Assembly (NCBI RefSeq): GCF_901538265.1
Contig: NZ_LR593886.1
Coordinates: 10,065,738-10,129,737, forward strand
From: Gemmata massiliana
GTDB taxonomy: Bacteria; Planctomycetota; Planctomycetia; Gemmatales; Gemmataceae
Length of the DNA stretch: 64,000 bases
Reading direction: 5' to 3'
A program made the translations under genes and the position numbers. Within the stretch, counting starts at the first letter, position 1; each line of letters begins with the position of its first letter. A model generated the notes under the pieces. That model made no database searches and was not told the origin of the DNA. It saw only the letters and a program-made list of their open reading frames with translations. Below, in pieces: positions 1-8,912 of this stretch.

Positions 1-141
1 TACAAGCCGGGCCTGTCGCACCATACGACGGTGCTGACGATGACCGAGGGGTCGCCCGGTCACTTCGATCCCAGTCTGCTTGATGTGTTCGTGCGAATCG
101 CCCCGCAGTTCGACCGCATTTTCCGCGAGTTTGGCGAGTAG
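1..141 (+). CDS. C-terminal end of an HD-GYP-type phosphodiesterase/response regulator (partial)
   Basis: Frame 1 is open from the first base to a TAG at 139-141 and gives 46 residues. The run EGSPGHFDPSLLDVF followed by FDRIF resembles the end of HD-GYP domains, where a G-HFDP-L--xF stretch follows the last helices. HD-GYP proteins usually hydrolyse cyclic di-GMP and are often fused to a receiver domain. The catalytic HD and GYP motifs lie upstream of the window and cannot be checked, so activity is inferred from the tail alone. Confidence 0.6.
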   Translation, partial: YKPGLSHHTTVLTMTEGSPGHFDPSLLDVFVRIAPQFDRIFREFGE

Positions 142-305
142 TCGACCGGGTTCGTTTTCACATCTGTGCTGCTCAGAGCCACGAGCACCTTCACGCCGAT
201 TTCACGGTGTTCGCGGCTATTTCAACTTCGACGAGCGGTATCAATTAGGTTCCATAGCCACGCCTTCCGTCATCTTTTATTGCCTCCCGCGCCAGGAGTA
301 CGTCC

Positions 306-1358
306 ATGCCCCACCCGCGCTCGGGTCGTTCGGCATTTACCCTAATCGAACTGCTCGTGGTGATCGCCATCATCGCGATTCTCATCGGCCTGTTGCTCCC
401 CGCGGTGCAAAAAGTGCGCGAGGCCGCGGCCCGTATGAGCTGCTCGAACAACATGAAGCAACTCGGCCTGGCCGCGATGAACTACGAGAGCAGCTACGGG
501 AAACTGCCACCGAGCCTGATCGTGGAACTGGGCGCGGCCCCGGGCAGCCCCGGGAACGCCGGCTACCCGTACCCCGGTATCGTTCACTCATGGGCGGCGA
601 ACTTCCTGCCGTACATCGAGCAGGGGAACGTGAGCCAGCTCTACAACATGAGTTACCCGTGGTTCTCCAGCCCCTCGGTTGTACCGGGAACGCCGGACAA
701 CGTGGGCGCGCTGCGGAACCAGATCAAGACGTTCCTCTGCCCGTCCGCCCCGGGCGGGAACACGCGGACGGTGAGTGGCACGTACAAGTTCGTCGCCACG
801 TTCCCGTACCAGAACCTCGCGGTCACCGACTACGCGACCAATAGCTCGATCAACCCCGGCTCGATCACGTTCTTCGGGTACCCCGCGGGGACGTCGCAGA
901 CGCAGTTGTTCAGCGCGATGCGACCGCAACTGCGAGGGGCTGGCCTGCCGCTGATCTCCTACCCAGCGATGGAGCCGTTCACGATCGTCGCGGTCACCGA
1001 CGGCACGAGCAACACCATTCTGCTGTGCGAGAGCGCCGGGCGCCCGCAGTTCTTCGTCGGCGGCGTGCTCAATTCCTCGAAGACGCTCAACGACGGCGGC
1101 TGGGGGCACCACGAGAACGACTACGGCTTGGACGGGGCCGTATCGAAGACGGACACCTCCAGCCCCGGCAACTGCGTCATTAACTGTCACAACGACAACG
1201 AAACGTATGCGTTCCACACGGGCGGCGCGAACCATGTCTTCGCCGATGGCAGCGTGCGCTTCGTCAAGGACTCGATCAACCCGCAGACCTACGCGGCGCT
1301 CATCACTGCACAGGGTGGCGGGATGACCACGGCCGAAGTCAGCCCGGGTACCGACTGA
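306..1358 (+). CDS. DUF1559 protein with prepilin-type N-terminus
   Basis: 350 residues. Residues 8-33 carry the prepilin methylation/cleavage signature: a short basic leader, then FTLIELLVVIAIIAILIG and LLLPAVQKVREAAAR. The Glu of TLIEL would be residue 5 of the mature protein if cleavage occurs before Phe11. The C-terminal region has the H-X9-DG signature of DUF1559 at about residues 304-315 (H...VFADGSVRF). The family is greatly expanded in Planctomycetes and is thought to be exported by a type II secretion or pseudopilus-like route; individual functions are unknown. The ATG at 306 gives the normal short leader. It reads as a single-gene unit followed by a hairpin at 1378-1402. Confidence 0.9.
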   Translation: MPHPRSGRSAFTLIELLVVIAIIAILIGLLLPAVQKVREAAARMSCSNNMKQLGLAAMNYESSYGKLPPSLIVELGAAPGSPGNAGYPYPGIVHSWAANFLPYIEQGNVSQLYNMSYPWFSSPSVVPGTPDNVGALRNQIKTFLCPSAPGGNTRTVSGTYKFVATFPYQNLAVTDYATNSSINPGSITFFGYPAGTSQTQLFSAMRPQLRGAGLPLISYPAMEPFTIVAVTDGTSNTILLCESAGRPQFFVGGVLNSSKTLNDGGWGHHENDYGLDGAVSKTDTSSPGNCVINCHNDNETYAFHTGGANHVFADGSVRFVKDSINPQTYAALITAQGGGMTTAEVSPGTD

Positions 1359-1377
1359 GCACGAACCAGCAATTCGC

Positions 1378-1404
1378 GCGAGCGGATCTCTGACCCGCTC
1401 GCTT
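1378..1404 (+). terminator. Hairpin after the DUF1559 gene
   Basis: Perfect 8-bp inverted repeat, GCGAGCGG at 1378-1385 and CCGCTCGC at 1395-1402, with a 9-nt loop, 20 bases after the stop codon. There is no long T tract, so termination is inferred from position. Confidence 0.4.
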
Positions 1405-1485
1405 CACCTAAACACGCGCGTTGCGCCGGTTCGCTCGGGACCGGTGCTTTGGTACTTTCACACTCAACACATCAGATCTTGAATC

Positions 1486-1929
1486 ATGATGACGCGCCTT
1501 TTCTGCACTGGAATTTGTCTCTTCACACTCGCTGGGTGCGGGGGCACCGGGAAGCCGGACGCGCTCCCGTCCGGTGGGAAGGTGACGTTCAACAAGACCA
1601 CGCCGCCCGTCGGCGCGTTGGTGGTGTTCCACCCAGTAGACCCCGCGTTCGAGAAACGGATCGGCGGGAAACCGTTTGGGAAAGTGAAAGAGGACGGCAC
1701 CTTCGCGCTGACGACCTTCGCCGAGGGCGATGGTGCCCCCGAGGGCGAGTACGGCGTGACCATCGATTGGCGCCCGCCCGCGAAGGAGAATAAGACGGGG
1801 TTCTCGCTCACCGAGGGCTCGGCGGGTCCGGCCAAACTCAACCCGAAATACGGCAACCCGCAACAGCCGTTTACCAAGGTAACGGTGAAGAAGGGCGACA
1901 TCAATCAGTTCTCGTTTAACGTGGACTGA
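1486..1929 (+). CDS. Small lipoprotein, transthyretin/carboxypeptidase-regulatory-like fold
   Basis: 147 residues. The N-terminus is a lipoprotein signal with lipobox LAGC (Cys18) followed by GG. The rest reads like the one-domain beta-sandwich lipoproteins common in Planctomycetes: SGGKVTFNKTTPPVGALVVF near residues 29-48, an EDGTFALTTF strand in the middle, and a GEYGVTIDW strand. They are often encoded beside DUF1559 genes, as here. An anchored periplasmic role is likely; the ligand is unknown. ATG at 1486 rather than 1489 is uncertain because two Met codons are adjacent. Confidence 0.8.
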   Translation: MMTRLFCTGICLFTLAGCGGTGKPDALPSGGKVTFNKTTPPVGALVVFHPVDPAFEKRIGGKPFGKVKEDGTFALTTFAEGDGAPEGEYGVTIDWRPPAKENKTGFSLTEGSAGPAKLNPKYGNPQQPFTKVTVKKGDINQFSFNVD

Positions 1930-1940
1930 GCGCCCTGTTC

Positions 1941-2001
1941 GCGCGCGACTCGGTGCCGCTGTGGTCCAATCTTTCGATCGGCGTTGCACCGAGTCGCGCG
2001 C
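1941..2001. terminator. Long inverted repeat between the lipoprotein gene and speA
   Basis: Perfect 16-bp inverted repeat, GCGCGCGACTCGGTGC at 1941-1956 and its complement at 1986-2001, loop 29 nt. It lies just after the lipoprotein stop and well before speA, so it most likely ends the upstream transcript. There is no T tract. Confidence 0.45.
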
Positions 2002-2077
2002 AACGTAAGATGGAACAATCGCGCTCCGCCCGCGCCTCTGTTTCCCTCGCTTCCCGTTTCGCGGGAAAGGCACTTTG

Positions 2078-4027
2078 ATGGCCAAACTCGACCGCCGCGC
2101 ACCCGACACGTCCGACATCAACCCCGCCTGGAAGCTCCACGACGCTTTCGAGACTTACGGGGTCAAGAACTGGGGTAAGGGTTACTTCGGGATCAACAAG
2201 CAAGGGCACGTCACCGTTCACCCGGACAAGAACCCCGAGCGCAGCATCGACCTCAAAGACCTCGTCGACCAGATCCGCACACGCGGCATCCAGCCGCCCC
2301 TCCTGCTCCGCTTCACCGACATCCTCCAACACCGCATCGGCGAAATCGCGGGCGCGTTCGAGAAGTCCCGCACCGAGTACGGGTACACGGGCGACTACCA
2401 CTGCGTGTACCCGATCAAGGTGAACCAGCAGCGGCACGTCGTCGAAGAGGTGCTGGGTTTCGGTAAGGGGCACAACTTCGGCCTGGAGGCCGGCAGCAAG
2501 CCCGAACTGCTCGCGGTGCTCGCGCTCACCAACGGCGTGGACACGCCCATCATCTGCAACGGGTTCAAGGACGACGAGTTCATCAAGATGGTGGTGCTCT
2601 CGCGCAAGATCGGGAAGAACATCATCCCGGTGGTCGAGAAGTTCACGGAACTCGAACTGCTCGTCAAGTACATGGAAGAACTGGGCGTGCGGCAGCCGAT
2701 CGGCGTGCGCGTGAAGCTCGCGTCGCGCGGGTCGGGCCGGTGGCGCGGGAGCGCCGGGTACCGCTCGAAGTTCGGGCTGACGCTCACAGAAGTTCTCGAA
2801 GCCTACGAGTACCTGAAGTCGAAGGAACTGGGCGACTGCCTGCAGATGACCCACTTCCACATGGGGTCGCAGGTGTCGGACATCCGCAAGGTGAAGGACG
2901 CGCTGTCCGAAGCGGCCCGCGTGTACGTCGAACTGTACCGCCTGGGGGCCGGGCTCAAGTACATCGACGTGGGCGGCGGGCTGGGGATCGACTACGACGG
3001 GTCGCAGACCGCGTTCGAGAGCAGCACGAACTACACGCTGCAAGAATACGCGAACGACGTGGTGTACCGGATCAAGTCGGTGTGCGACGAAGCGGGGGTG
3101 CCGCACCCGGCGATCATCTCCGAGAGCGGGCGCGCGGTGGTCGCGTACCACTCGGTGCTCGTGTTCGACGTGCTCGGCACGTCCGACTTCGACAAATGCA
3201 CCGCGCCGGATTCGCTGCCGGACGACGCCCCGGAGCCGATCCGCGACCTGTACTCCAACTTCCGCGAGCTGAACAAAAAGAACTTCCTGGAGTTCTACCA
3301 CGACGCCGTGGACCAGATGGAGAAGACGCTCTCGCTCTTCAACCTGGGCCACCTCACGATCGAACTGCGTGCGCTCGCAGAACGCCTGTTCTGGGCGTTC
3401 GGGCGCAAGCTCCAGCGCATCGTGCGCGACCTCGACTACGTGCCGGAGGAGCTGAACGGCCTCGACAACATGCTCTCGGACACCTACTTCTGCAACTTCT
3501 CGGTGTTCCAGAGCATGCCCGACTCGTGGGCGATCAAGCAGCTCTTCCCGCTGATGCCGATCCACCGGCTCACGGAAGCCCCGACGCGCCGCGCGGTGCT
3601 GGGCGATATCACGTGCGACAGTGACGGCAAGATCGACCAGTTTATCGACCTACGGGACGTGCGCAGCACCCTCGAGCTGCACACGCACAGCCCGAACGAG
3701 CCGTACTACCTGGGCGCGTTCCTACTCGGCGCGTACCAGGAGATTCTGGGCGACCTCCACAACCTGCTCGGCGACACGAACGCGGTCCACGTGTCGATGG
3801 AGGACGACGGCACGCCGAGTATCGACTCGGTGGTGAAGGGCGACACCGTGACCGAGGTGCTGAACTACGTGCAGTACAGCGCCGAGAAACTGACCGACCG
3901 GATGCGCAAGGACGTGGAGAAAGCGGTGAAGCACTCGCGCATCACCGCGGCCGAAGCGCGACACTTCCTGCGCTTCTATGAGAACGGGTTAGAGGGGTAT
4001 ACTTACCTCGAAGAGCCGAGCGCGTAA
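2078..4027 (+). CDS. speA: Biosynthetic arginine decarboxylase
   Basis: 649 residues, close to the E. coli SpeA length of 658. It decarboxylates arginine to agmatine with pyridoxal phosphate, the first step of the agmatine route to putrescine. The PLP-binding lysine is Lys114 in the motif YPIKVNQQ. Downstream are MTHFHMGSQVSDIRKVK and VGGGLGIDYDGS, the phosphate-binding region of fold-III decarboxylases, and a C-terminal stretch DISCDSDGKID-like (here DITCDSDGKIDQF) containing the Cys of the second active-site half. The start is the ATG at 2078, not the TTG three bases earlier; GGGAAAGG at 2062-2069 is a good ribosome binding site. A single gene, no partner such as agmatinase nearby. Confidence 0.95.
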   Translation: MAKLDRRAPDTSDINPAWKLHDAFETYGVKNWGKGYFGINKQGHVTVHPDKNPERSIDLKDLVDQIRTRGIQPPLLLRFTDILQHRIGEIAGAFEKSRTEYGYTGDYHCVYPIKVNQQRHVVEEVLGFGKGHNFGLEAGSKPELLAVLALTNGVDTPIICNGFKDDEFIKMVVLSRKIGKNIIPVVEKFTELELLVKYMEELGVRQPIGVRVKLASRGSGRWRGSAGYRSKFGLTLTEVLEAYEYLKSKELGDCLQMTHFHMGSQVSDIRKVKDALSEAARVYVELYRLGAGLKYIDVGGGLGIDYDGSQTAFESSTNYTLQEYANDVVYRIKSVCDEAGVPHPAIISESGRAVVAYHSVLVFDVLGTSDFDKCTAPDSLPDDAPEPIRDLYSNFRELNKKNFLEFYHDAVDQMEKTLSLFNLGHLTIELRALAERLFWAFGRKLQRIVRDLDYVPEELNGLDNMLSDTYFCNFSVFQSMPDSWAIKQLFPLMPIHRLTEAPTRRAVLGDITCDSDGKIDQFIDLRDVRSTLELHTHSPNEPYYLGAFLLGAYQEILGDLHNLLGDTNAVHVSMEDDGTPSIDSVVKGDTVTEVLNYVQYSAEKLTDRMRKDVEKAVKHSRITAAEARHFLRFYENGLEGYTYLEEPSA

Positions 4028-4074
4028 CATCTGCGTCACCGCGACGCAATCGTTTCGCGTCGTGAGGCGCTCGC

Positions 4075-4536
4075 GTGGTACCGTTTCGTCTCACATTCAC
4101 GTTGTCTCGCCGGCAGCGGCTCGCGGTCGAACTCATGCCGTGGCTGCCGGCGATTGCTGCGTCTCTCGGCTTCACGATCGGGGCCGCGTTTCTCGCCACG
4201 AACGCTTCTCCCCGATTCCTTCTCCTGTTGTTGATTCCGCCCGTTGTGTACCGCGGGTTGATCGCGTTCGTCTTTGATTTGGTCGTCCGCGGCGGGCTAC
4301 CAGTCGAAGTGTCGGTGGACGAAGCACACTGCGAAATAGCCACCCGCGGTTCACGGCGCACGTTCGCGCTTGCTGGGATTTTCCAAGTCTTTAAGGCTGG
4401 CGAAACCTGGACCGTGCTGCACCTCGACGGTTCCGTACTGACCATCCCCGCGAACGCCGTCACCCGCGAGCAAATCGATTATCTGAGATCGTTCACCCAG
4501 CGCGCGGCATCTGCGCGGGTCGAACCGCAAAGCTGA
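4075..4536 (+). CDS. Small membrane protein, YcxB-like
   Basis: 153 residues from a GTG start at 4075. Two hydrophobic segments lie at about residues 24-42 and 46-70, followed by a soluble half. The C-terminal pattern, a beta-rich stretch ending in TWTVLHLDGSVLTIPANAV and a final helix, is that of the YcxB-like domain, whose function is unknown. It starts 47 bases after speA on the same strand, so cotranscription is possible but not shown by sequence. Confidence 0.6.
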   Translation: MVPFRLTFTLSRRQRLAVELMPWLPAIAASLGFTIGAAFLATNASPRFLLLLLIPPVVYRGLIAFVFDLVVRGGLPVEVSVDEAHCEIATRGSRRTFALAGIFQVFKAGETWTVLHLDGSVLTIPANAVTREQIDYLRSFTQRAASARVEPQS

Positions 4537-4615
4537 ACGCGGCGCTTGCACCGACGCGCCGAGCGGGGTACTCTCGCCTTCACCCGCCGCTCCTTCCCTC
4601 CCCAACGGTGCTGCA

Positions 4616-5944
4616 ATGGCCCACAAATCCTCGCGCCGCGATTTCCTCAAACGGTCCGCGCTCGCCACGACCACCGCGTTCAGCGCGCCGATGGTCCTGT
4701 CTGCTCGCGCGCCCAACGAGAAGCTCGGGATCGCGGTCATCGGGTGCGGCGGTCAGGGTGGCGGGAACCCCGGTATCGCTGCGAGCGAGCGCCTCGTTGC
4801 ACTCGTGGACGTAGACGAAAAGATCATCGCGAACACGATCAAAGGGCTCGGCGACAAGGCCAAAGCCCCGCCGGTGTTCTTCGATTACCGGAAGATGTTC
4901 GACAAGCACGCGCGGGACATCGACGCCGTTCTGATCGCCACGCCGGACCACCACCACGCGCCAGCAGCGATCCGGGCCATTCGCCTCGGCAAAAGCTTGT
5001 TCTGCGAGAAGCCACTGACGTGGTGCATCTACGAAGCCCGCACGCTGGCAACCGAAGCGAAGAAGTACAAAGTACACACGTCGATGGGAAACCAGGGGCA
5101 CGCGGGCGAAGGGTACCGCCGGTTGTGCGAGTACATTTGGGCCGGGGCAATCGGAGACGTGACTGAAACGCACAGCATGCTGAGCCGGAACTTCGGTGGA
5201 AAGGGCGGTCGACCGAAAGGGGAGAAAGTGCCCGACGGGTTGCACTGGGACGAATGGCTCGGCCCCGCGAGCGAGCGCGACTACCACGGCGGGTTGCACC
5301 AATTCGGCTGGCGGAACTGGTCCGAGTTCGGCACCGGTGTCATGGGCGACATGGGCTGTCACGTACTCGATGGCGTGTTCTGGGCACTCAAACTCGCTGA
5401 GGCGAAGAAATTCACTGTCGAATGCGTGTCACAGACCGGCGGAAGCAGCGAGATGTTCGCCCAATACAACCACTTGCGGTGGCAGTTCGGTCCGCGCGGT
5501 GCGATGCCGGCGCTGACGGTCAACACTTACGACGCCGATTGGCCCAAAGACATCAAGGCGCTGCTCTACGACCTGAAGGACCGACAGGACGGCGGAACCG
5601 TGTACGTCGGCACAAAGGGTGTGATGGTCACCGATACATACGGCGGCAACCCGCGCCTGCTGCCGAAGGACAAGCACGACAAGTTCCCGCCCCCAGCGAA
5701 GACGATCCCGCGCTCGAAGCACGGGGTAAAAGGCGATCTGCTCGCGGCATGCAAAGGCGGGGAGGAACCGAGTTCGAGCTTCGACTACGCCGGCCCGTTC
5801 ACCGAGTTCGTACTCACGGGCGTAATGGCGAGCCGCGTGGGGGCGGGTAAGCGGATCACGTGGGACGTGGAGAAAATGTCCGCCGACTTGCCAGAAGCGA
5901 ACGCGCTCGTGAAGCGCAACTACCGCAAGGGTTGGGAAGTGTAG
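4616..5944 (+). CDS. Gfo/Idh/MocA-family oxidoreductase, Tat-exported
   Basis: 442 residues. The N-terminus has a twin-arginine signal (SSRRDFLKRSALATTTAFS) typical of planctomycetal members of this family, so it probably folds with its cofactor before export. The Rossmann motif is VIGCGGQGGGNPG near residue 42-54 and the conserved EKP (SLFCEKPLTW) is near residue 130. The stretch GDMGCHVLDGVFWAL in the C-terminal half matches the family substrate domain. Members oxidise sugars, inositols or related polyols with NAD(P); the substrate cannot be read from sequence. Start chosen for the Tat signal. Confidence 0.9.
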   Translation: MAHKSSRRDFLKRSALATTTAFSAPMVLSARAPNEKLGIAVIGCGGQGGGNPGIAASERLVALVDVDEKIIANTIKGLGDKAKAPPVFFDYRKMFDKHARDIDAVLIATPDHHHAPAAIRAIRLGKSLFCEKPLTWCIYEARTLATEAKKYKVHTSMGNQGHAGEGYRRLCEYIWAGAIGDVTETHSMLSRNFGGKGGRPKGEKVPDGLHWDEWLGPASERDYHGGLHQFGWRNWSEFGTGVMGDMGCHVLDGVFWALKLAEAKKFTVECVSQTGGSSEMFAQYNHLRWQFGPRGAMPALTVNTYDADWPKDIKALLYDLKDRQDGGTVYVGTKGVMVTDTYGGNPRLLPKDKHDKFPPPAKTIPRSKHGVKGDLLAACKGGEEPSSSFDYAGPFTEFVLTGVMASRVGAGKRITWDVEKMSADLPEANALVKRNYRKGWEV

Positions 5945-5961
5945 CCGAGGTCGCGCGGTTA

Positions 5962-5990
5962 ACGGGTATCCGAGTTAGGATATCCGTTTT
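5962..5990. terminator. Hairpin with T tail between convergent genes
   Basis: ACGGGTATCC at 5962-5971 pairs with GGATATCCGT at 5978-5987 with one mismatch, followed by TTTT at 5987-5990. It sits between the oxidoreductase stop (5944) and overlaps the stop of the convergent hicB-like gene, so it probably serves the plus-strand gene. Confidence 0.5.
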
Positions 5991-6196
5991 CGCCGACGCG
6001 CCATTTGTGCCCGCGCCGATTTCAGCGCCGCGGCGCAGTCTTTTGCCATCGCGAAGGCGTCCTCAAGTGTTTCGGCTTCTGTGACGAGCCCCGGAATGAA
6101 CGGAGCAGTGACCGTGAACCCTCCTTCCTCAGCAACTTCGAGCACGAGGACCATTTTCCCGTCCGTCACCGTGTAGCGCGTCGATTTCTTTGCCAC
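5975..6196 (-). CDS. Solitary HicB-like antitoxin-family protein
   Basis: 73 residues read from a GTG at 6196; GGGGAG about 8 bases upstream supports it. The pattern LVLEVAEEGGFTVTAPFIPG, then E-ETLEDAFAMAKDCAAAL, is the partial RNase H-like HicB fold (beta-beta-alpha with the signature G-PG-xx-T-G-T/E-xEA). The C-terminus is a basic ARAQMARRRKR tail rather than the DNA-binding domain of full HicB. No HicA toxin gene lies on either side: upstream is the divergent creatininase gene, downstream the convergent oxidoreductase. It may be an orphan antitoxin or a domesticated HicB-fold protein. Confidence 0.75.
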   Translation of the reverse strand: MAKKSTRYTVTDGKMVLVLEVAEEGGFTVTAPFIPGLVTEAETLEDAFAMAKDCAAALKSARAQMARRRKRIS

Positions 6197-6280
6197 GTTG
6201 TTGCTCCCCGTTCGTCCAGAGTAATAGCGTAAAGAACGACGGAACTCGCACCCCGCCTTTGATCCCGCCGGAACCCATTC

Positions 6281-7042
6281 ATGGAACTCGCCGATCTCGC
6301 GTGGCCCGCTGTCGCTGCGCTGCCGAAAACTACTCCCATCATCTTCCCCATCGCGGCCCTTGAACAGCACGGAAAGCATATGCCGGTGTTCACCGACTCG
6401 TTGCTTTTGGGCGAGGTGATTCGTCGGGTGAAGCTCGCTCCCGTGGCCGAGAAGTGCCTGTTCAGCCCGCTCCAGTGGCTCGGCAACTCGCACCACCACC
6501 TCGACTTCCCGGGCACACTGTCCGGTTCGCCGCGCGCGTACCTCGACACGCTCAAGGATCTCGCGACGTGCTTCATGGCGCACGGGTTCACGCGCATTGT
6601 TTTTGTGAACGGCCACGGTGGGAACATCACACCGAGCCAACAGGCACTCTTCGAGTTAAAGCAAGAGCACCGCGATCGGCGCGACTTGCTCCTTCTGTCG
6701 CTCACGTACTGGGACTCGGCCGGCAGCCCCGCCGAGAAGATCCCGAGGCTGGTGCAACAACGAATGGGGCACGCCTGCGAGTGGGAAACGTCGATGGTAC
6801 TGCGGCTCAACCCGAAGCTCGTTGTCGGCGACGTCGCACAGGTGCCCGAAGTCCCGTTCGGGCGCGAGTTTGCCCCGGGCTACCGCGCATGGGTCATGCC
6901 CGATCGCAGTGAACCCGGGCACATCGGTTCGCCGGCCGCCGCGACCGCAGAAAAGGGTGAAGCGCTGTTCTCTCACTTCGCATCAGGGGTGTCGGCGTAC
7001 TTGGAGCGAGTCGTGGAATGGGACGGAAGCTGGGACCGGTAA
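6281..7042 (+). CDS. Creatininase-family amidohydrolase
   Basis: 253 residues, the usual length of the creatininase family. The metal-site motifs are present: EQHGKHMPVFTD (residues about 28-39), W-GNSHHHLDFPGT near 67-80, and VNGHGGNITPS near 109-119, followed by a Glu in EWETSMVLRL. The family hydrolyses cyclic or linear amides (creatinine, formamides, and redox-cofactor precursors in MftE-like members), so the substrate is open. It is 48 bases upstream of an MFS transporter on the same strand, which suggests uptake and breakdown of one compound. Confidence 0.9.
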   Translation: MELADLAWPAVAALPKTTPIIFPIAALEQHGKHMPVFTDSLLLGEVIRRVKLAPVAEKCLFSPLQWLGNSHHHLDFPGTLSGSPRAYLDTLKDLATCFMAHGFTRIVFVNGHGGNITPSQQALFELKQEHRDRRDLLLLSLTYWDSAGSPAEKIPRLVQQRMGHACEWETSMVLRLNPKLVVGDVAQVPEVPFGREFAPGYRAWVMPDRSEPGHIGSPAAATAEKGEALFSHFASGVSAYLERVVEWDGSWDR

Positions 7043-7090
7043 AGCCCACCATCAACCGCAACCGCGAGACTCGAAGCACGGAAACGATTC

Positions 7091-8440
7091 ATGAGTACCC
7101 CCGACTCCGCACTCAGTTCCCCCCACTCTTCGTCGCCTTGGAGGTGGTGGGTGTGCGGGGCGATGATGTTCGCCACGCTCCTGAACTACATGGACCGGCA
7201 GGTTCTGCCACAAATCGCCACGGAGCTGAAAAGCGCGTACAACCTCGACGACGCCCGGTACGGTCAGATCGCCGGGAACTTCGCCTACGCCTTCGCGCTC
7301 GGGTCCATTTTCTTCGGCTTCGTCGCCGACCGGATCGGCCCGCGCCTGCTGTACCCGATCGTACTCATCGGGTGGTCGCTCGCGGGACTCGCGACTCCGA
7401 TGATGCGCGATCAAGCCCTGACGATCCGGTTCGAGCAACCTGGTGAGCCGGGGAGCGGTCCATACTACTGGCTGCTGTACTGTCGCACGCTCCTCGGGTT
7501 CTTCGAGGCCGGGCACTGGCCCTGTGCTCTGTTAACAGCCCGACAGATCCTCACGACACGGGACCGACCGCTCGGTAACGGCTTGCTACAAAGCGGGGCC
7601 TCACTCGGTGCGATTCTGGTTCCGCTGTACGTGATGGCGGTGCGGAACCTCGGCGGCGGGTGGGAAGTCGCATTCTGGACGATTGGGGCCGCCGGGTTGT
7701 TGTGGGTTCCGGTTTGGCTCATACTCGTGCGCCGCGGATCGCTCGATCAAGCCCCGCCGGTCGAAACGAGCGAAAACGAAGGCGAGTACTTCCCACCCGC
7801 CCCTGTCTCCATTCCAGAAGCACCGTTTCAATGGGGGCAGTTCATTCGCATCTATCTCACGCTGTTCGCGGTCATCCTGGGGATCAGTGCGAGCTGGCAG
7901 TTCATTCGCGAGTGGCTCCCGAAGTTCCTGAAGGAATCGCAGGGGTTCTCGGCGGACGCGGCCGACGTGATCGTCCCGGTTTACTACATCGCGGCAGAAC
8001 TCGGGTGCTTCGCGGCCGGGCTGCTCGTGCGGTGGCTGGTGGCCCGTGGGCGCGAGGTCCATTCCGCGCGCGTCACGGGCTACGCGGTGTTCGCGCTCGT
8101 CACGGCATCTGCGGCGCTCGCGCCTCTCGTTGGCGGATGGTTCGGTGTGGGGCTGATTGTTCTGGCCGGCGCCGGAATTCTCGGGCTGCACCCGTACTAC
8201 TACGCGCTCGCGCAAGAGCTACCGGCCAAGCACATGGCCCTGCTCTCGGGAATTCTCGCGGCGGCCGGCTGGTTCGCGGTCGGGAAGTTACAAGAAGTGA
8301 TGGGCGTCCGCATCAAAGAGACGGGGAACTACAACATCGGCTTCTACATCGCGGGGCTGACCCCGATGGCGGGGCTTATCGCGCTGCTCGTGTTGTGGAA
8401 ATCGGCGCCACAGCACGAGCGGCGCGACGAGGTCACTTGA
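7091..8440 (+). CDS. MFS transporter, anion:cation symporter-like
   Basis: 449 residues with about 12 hydrophobic segments. The start of the transporter core, TLLNYMDRQVLPQIATELK, and the loop GFVADRIGPRLLYP after the second helix match the major facilitator signature of the ACS/ExuT group, which imports hexuronates, sugar acids or organic anions. A long cytoplasmic loop rich in acidic residues separates the two six-helix halves near residue 215-250. It follows the creatininase gene closely and its 3' end overlaps the convergent lipoprotein gene by 8 bases. Confidence 0.88.
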   Translation: MSTPDSALSSPHSSSPWRWWVCGAMMFATLLNYMDRQVLPQIATELKSAYNLDDARYGQIAGNFAYAFALGSIFFGFVADRIGPRLLYPIVLIGWSLAGLATPMMRDQALTIRFEQPGEPGSGPYYWLLYCRTLLGFFEAGHWPCALLTARQILTTRDRPLGNGLLQSGASLGAILVPLYVMAVRNLGGGWEVAFWTIGAAGLLWVPVWLILVRRGSLDQAPPVETSENEGEYFPPAPVSIPEAPFQWGQFIRIYLTLFAVILGISASWQFIREWLPKFLKESQGFSADAADVIVPVYYIAAELGCFAAGLLVRWLVARGREVHSARVTGYAVFALVTASAALAPLVGGWFGVGLIVLAGAGILGLHPYYYALAQELPAKHMALLSGILAAAGWFAVGKLQEVMGVRIKETGNYNIGFYIAGLTPMAGLIALLVLWKSAPQHERRDEVT

Positions 8441-8837
8441 GTTCGACCGTGACTGTCCCGCCGGATTCGGGGACAGTCACAGTCACCCCCGAAGTTTGGG
8501 GGTCGCTGAACTTCGTCGGGACCGTGGCGGCCTTCGCCTTCGGCGTGTCCCCACTGGCAGCTTTGTCCGAACTGCCGACGTTCATTGGCCCACCCACGTA
8601 GGCCACCTTCTGTTCGCCCGGTACCACATCGGTCATAAGGAACGTACCATCGGGCCGGATCGCGGCCGTAGCGAAGTCGCCATTGGGTGCGAGGAATTTG
8701 ATGATACCGGTATTCAACTGGTGCCCCTGGTAGCTCACGGTACCAGTCACGGTGATCATCTTCTTGGCCGGCTTGCCGCCGCAACCGGCGGAAAGCATCA
8801 GCATTGCGACCAAAAGGGTCGCGGTTCTGAGTGTCAT
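8433..8837 (-). CDS. Small lipoprotein beside DUF1559 gene
   Basis: 134 residues from ATG at 8837. Signal peptide MTLRTATLLVAMLMLSAGC with lipobox SAGC, then GGKPAKKM. The remainder contains VTGTVSYQGHQLNTGIIKF and RPDGTFLMTDVVPGEQKVAY, the same transthyretin-like beta-sandwich layout as the lipoprotein at 1486-1929. It follows the DUF1559 gene 8913-9896 on the same strand with a 75-base gap; this DUF1559 plus lipoprotein pairing recurs in Planctomycetes. The longer open frame to 8903 is not used because the signal peptide defines the start. Confidence 0.8.
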   Translation of the reverse strand: MTLRTATLLVAMLMLSAGCGGKPAKKMITVTGTVSYQGHQLNTGIIKFLAPNGDFATAAIRPDGTFLMTDVVPGEQKVAYVGGPMNVGSSDKAASGDTPKAKAATVPTKFSDPQTSGVTVTVPESGGTVTVELK

Positions 8838-8912
8838 GTCACGTTGCTCGGTGGGAGAAAGAGAAACGCCGGCCGAGCGAACTCGACCGGCGCGATGTGT
8901 CAACGGCGCGGA

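Noticed and set aside
1916..3565. 549-residue open frame on the minus strand
   Set aside because: It is antisense to speA; Val/Arg/His-rich composition is what a high-GC gene gives on the other strand.
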